This document shows positions 5,309 to 6,596 of a stretch of DNA of 6,596 nucleotides, one piece after another. Numbering within the stretch: the stretch's first letter is position 1; each line of letters opens with the position of its first letter. The notes beneath the pieces are model-generated. The model was given only the letters and a program-made list of their open reading frames with translations. It was not told where the DNA came from and ran no database searches. Position numbers and translations under genes: made by a program. The stretch is taken from positions 1 to 6,596 of the forward strand of contig SFJQ01000086.1 of NCBI GenBank assembly GCA_004555855.1, written 5' to 3'. This DNA comes from [Eubacterium] saphenum (GTDB taxonomy: Bacteria > Bacillota > Clostridia > Oscillospirales > Ruminococcaceae).

Positions 5309-6010
5309 GAAAAAAATCAAATTCCGGCTCACATCGGCTTTATAATGGACGGAAACGGTCGCTGGGCAAAAAAGCGCCTTATGCCGAGAAATTTCGGTCA
5401 CTCAAAGGGTGCGGACGTTTTCAAGAAGTGCATCGACTGGTGCAAAGAGCTTGGCGTGAAATGCGCTACCTTTTATGCGTTTTCAACCGAAAACTGGAGC
5501 CGTCCCGACGATGAAATTCAAGGAATAATGAACCTGTTAAGGCGGTATATTAAGGATATCAAAAAGACCGTGGAAAAAGAGAACCGAGTTATAATTCTCG
5601 GGGATATTTCGCGGCTGGACGAGGATATCCGAAACGACTTGATTGACCTTCAGGAAACCTCAAAGAAAAACACACGCTTTACCGTGGGAATAGCCTTGAA
5701 TTACGGCGGAAGACCGGAGCTTGTGCGGGCGATGAGGGAAATCTCGGAAGAGTGCGTATCGGAGAAAATTTCCCCCGACGACATCACCGAGGAACTTGTC
5801 GAAAAGCACCTTTACACAAGCGAAATGCCGCCGCTTGATTTGATTATCAGACCGAGCGGGGAAAAGCGCCTGTCGAATTTTCTGATATGGCAGGCGGCTT
5901 ACGCCGAGTTCGTTTTTATGGACGTGCTCTGGCCTGATTTCACAAAAAAAGATTTGGAGTATGCTATCGCGGAATATGCGGGAAGAAACCGCAGATTCGG
6001 CGGAATTTGA
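5306..6010 (+). CDS. uppS: Undecaprenyl diphosphate synthase (cis-prenyltransferase)
   Basis: The product is 234 aa, close to the family's 240-250. It condenses isopentenyl diphosphate units onto farnesyl diphosphate in cis to make the C55 carrier precursor for peptidoglycan and wall polymer synthesis; it is a soluble enzyme acting at the membrane. Motifs are HIGFIMDGNGRWAKKR with Asp15 (catalytic metal-binding Asp), GHSKG with His32, FYAFSTENWSRP (residues 57-67), ALNYGGRPELVRA, and the diphosphate-binding block IIRPSGEKRLSNFLIW (Arg182, Glu186, Arg188). YAEFVFMDVLWPDF follows, with Glu201 at the place of the metal ligand Glu213 of the E. coli enzyme. The block reads RPSGE where E. coli has RTSGE. 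The ATG at 5306 is taken because the next in-frame ATG (residue 14) would remove the conserved residues just before DGNGRW. cdsA follows after 24 bp. Confidence 0.96.
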   Translation: MEKNQIPAHIGFIMDGNGRWAKKRLMPRNFGHSKGADVFKKCIDWCKELGVKCATFYAFSTENWSRPDDEIQGIMNLLRRYIKDIKKTVEKENRVIILGDISRLDEDIRNDLIDLQETSKKNTRFTVGIALNYGGRPELVRAMREISEECVSEKISPDDITEELVEKHLYTSEMPPLDLIIRPSGEKRLSNFLIWQAAYAEFVFMDVLWPDFTKKDLEYAIAEYAGRNRRFGGI

Positions 6011-6021
6011 CGTATATGACC

Positions 6022-6028
6022 GGAAAGG
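6022..6028 (+). promoter_or_regulatory. Ribosome binding site that fixes the cdsA start
   Basis: GGAAAGG lies 6 nt before the ATG at 6035. A nearer ATG at 6016 is in another frame and has no such site. Confidence 0.85.
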
Positions 6029-6034
6029 CTGTTT

Positions 6035-6596
6035 ATGCTTAAACGAATACTTTCAGCGCTGGTTGCGATGGTTATCGGCATATCTGCGCTAATTATAGAC
6101 AATCTTATAGTTTATCTGGTCTTGATATCGCTTTTCAGCGCAATCGGAACATTTGAGCTTATCCGCGCGATAAAGTGCCACAACCACAAGTTTCTCACTT
6201 GTTTTTGCGTGATTTTTTCGCTCGGCGTGCCGTCGCTTTTAACTTTCCCCGTGTTTAAACCTTTTTGGGTTATGGCGTGCCTTGTGTTTATAATGGTAAT
6301 GCTGCTGATAATGCTGGCGCAGCACAAAACGATAAAGTTCGTTGAAGTTGCGGCTTGCGGCGGTTCTGCGCTTGCAATACCGATTTCACTCAGCTGTATA
6401 ATCTTCGTGAGAAATTTATCGTGGTATGCCGAAGGCGGCTATTATCCGGGCGTGTTTATGATTGTATATCTGCTGTTCTGCGCGTGGCTCGGCGACTCGG
6501 GAGCTTATTTCGTGGGAACTTTTCTGGGAAAACACAAGCTCTGTCCCGATATCAGCCCGAAAAAAACCGTTGAGGGATTTATCGGCGGAATTATTA
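6035..6596 (+). CDS. cdsA: Phosphatidate cytidylyltransferase, N-terminal part (cut by window end)
   Basis: 187 complete codons are visible and the frame is still open at the window end; the family usually has about 260-280 residues, so perhaps 80-90 are missing. The enzyme makes CDP-diacylglycerol from CTP and phosphatidic acid, the entry to phosphatidylglycerol and cardiolipin, in the cytoplasmic membrane. The visible part starts MLKRILSAL and is very hydrophobic, with about six membrane segments (roughly residues 5-21, 24-43, 54-72, 77-95, 106-125 and 139-160). The last one contains WLGDSGAYFVG with Asp154, followed by LGKHKLCPDISPKKTVEGFIGG, a hallmark of CdsA. The PROSITE-type signature nearer the C-terminus lies beyond the window. 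It follows uppS by 24 bp in the expected order; in relatives dxr and an rseP-type protease commonly come next. Confidence 0.95.
   Translation, partial: MLKRILSALVAMVIGISALIIDNLIVYLVLISLFSAIGTFELIRAIKCHNHKFLTCFCVIFSLGVPSLLTFPVFKPFWVMACLVFIMVMLLIMLAQHKTIKFVEVAACGGSALAIPISLSCIIFVRNLSWYAEGGYYPGVFMIVYLLFCAWLGDSGAYFVGTFLGKHKLCPDISPKKTVEGFIGGII

Larger units (their letters stand above)
2666..6596 (+). other. Predicted hom-pyrH-frr-uppS-cdsA transcription unit
   Basis: One promoter (2666-2694) precedes five co-directional genes with gaps of 29, 18, -1 and 24 bases. No hairpin followed by a T-run is visible between hom and the window end. No convincing internal promoter is visible in the gaps or in the last part of hom. 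The unit continues past the window. Co-transcription is inferred from spacing, not shown. Confidence 0.75.

Noticed and set aside
6112..6573. Small frames (71 codons on -, 72 codons on +) in the last 500 bases
   Set aside because: Both overlap the cdsA frame, which continues unbroken to the window end and carries clear CdsA motifs.

Overview
The window reads as a chromosomal housekeeping segment of a low-to-mid GC Gram-positive anaerobe. The best guess is a member of Clostridia, in the Ruminococcus / [Eubacterium] siraeum-like Oscillospiraceae. The support is the strong AGGAGG-type ribosome binding sites, sigma-A-like promoters in A/T-rich spacers, the pyrH-frr-uppS-cdsA gene order, and the clostridial flavour of the proteins (for example a GlgA N-terminus with an Ala-Ala-Ser-Gly-Gly-Leu loop). 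The taxonomic placement is inference from remembered family resemblance, not from a search. All genes are on the + strand and coding density is high. I see no mobile elements, CRISPR arrays, tRNA or rRNA genes.

Layout. Bases 1-245 hold the 3' end of a membrane protein, probably a site-2-protease-type (M50) metallopeptidase. A consensus promoter at 253-281 drives a single-gene unit encoding an AIM24-family protein (327-992), closed by an intrinsic terminator at 1012-1047. A second promoter at 1078-1106 drives another single-gene unit, glycogen synthase glgA (1148-2569), closed by a strong terminator at 2590-2635. A third promoter at 2666-2694, nearly identical in design to the glgA promoter, starts a multigene unit: hom (homoserine dehydrogenase), pyrH (UMP kinase), frr (ribosome recycling factor), uppS (undecaprenyl diphosphate synthase) and cdsA (phosphatidate cytidylyltransferase, cut by the window end). 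The gaps in this unit are 29 bp, 18 bp, a 1-base overlap and 24 bp, with no terminator between genes.

How the genes fit together. pyrH-frr-uppS-cdsA is the widely conserved growth cluster linking pyrimidine nucleotide supply, ribosome recycling, the lipid carrier for cell wall synthesis, and CDP-diacylglycerol for phospholipids. In many bacteria it follows rpsB-tsf. Here its first gene is hom, so threonine/methionine pathway entry appears to be co-transcribed with it. Glycogen synthesis is a separate unit and no other glg gene is in view.

The region is largely ordinary, and I did not find a new biological system. Points worth a second look are Ala instead of Lys at position 15 of GlgA, the placement of hom at the head of the pyrH cluster, a homoserine dehydrogenase C-terminal domain lacking the usual Asp-x-Pro-Gly effector loop, a TAATG junction at frr/uppS without a well-placed Shine-Dalgarno sequence, twin promoters for glgA and hom, and a threefold Gly-Glu repeat in the AIM24 protein.
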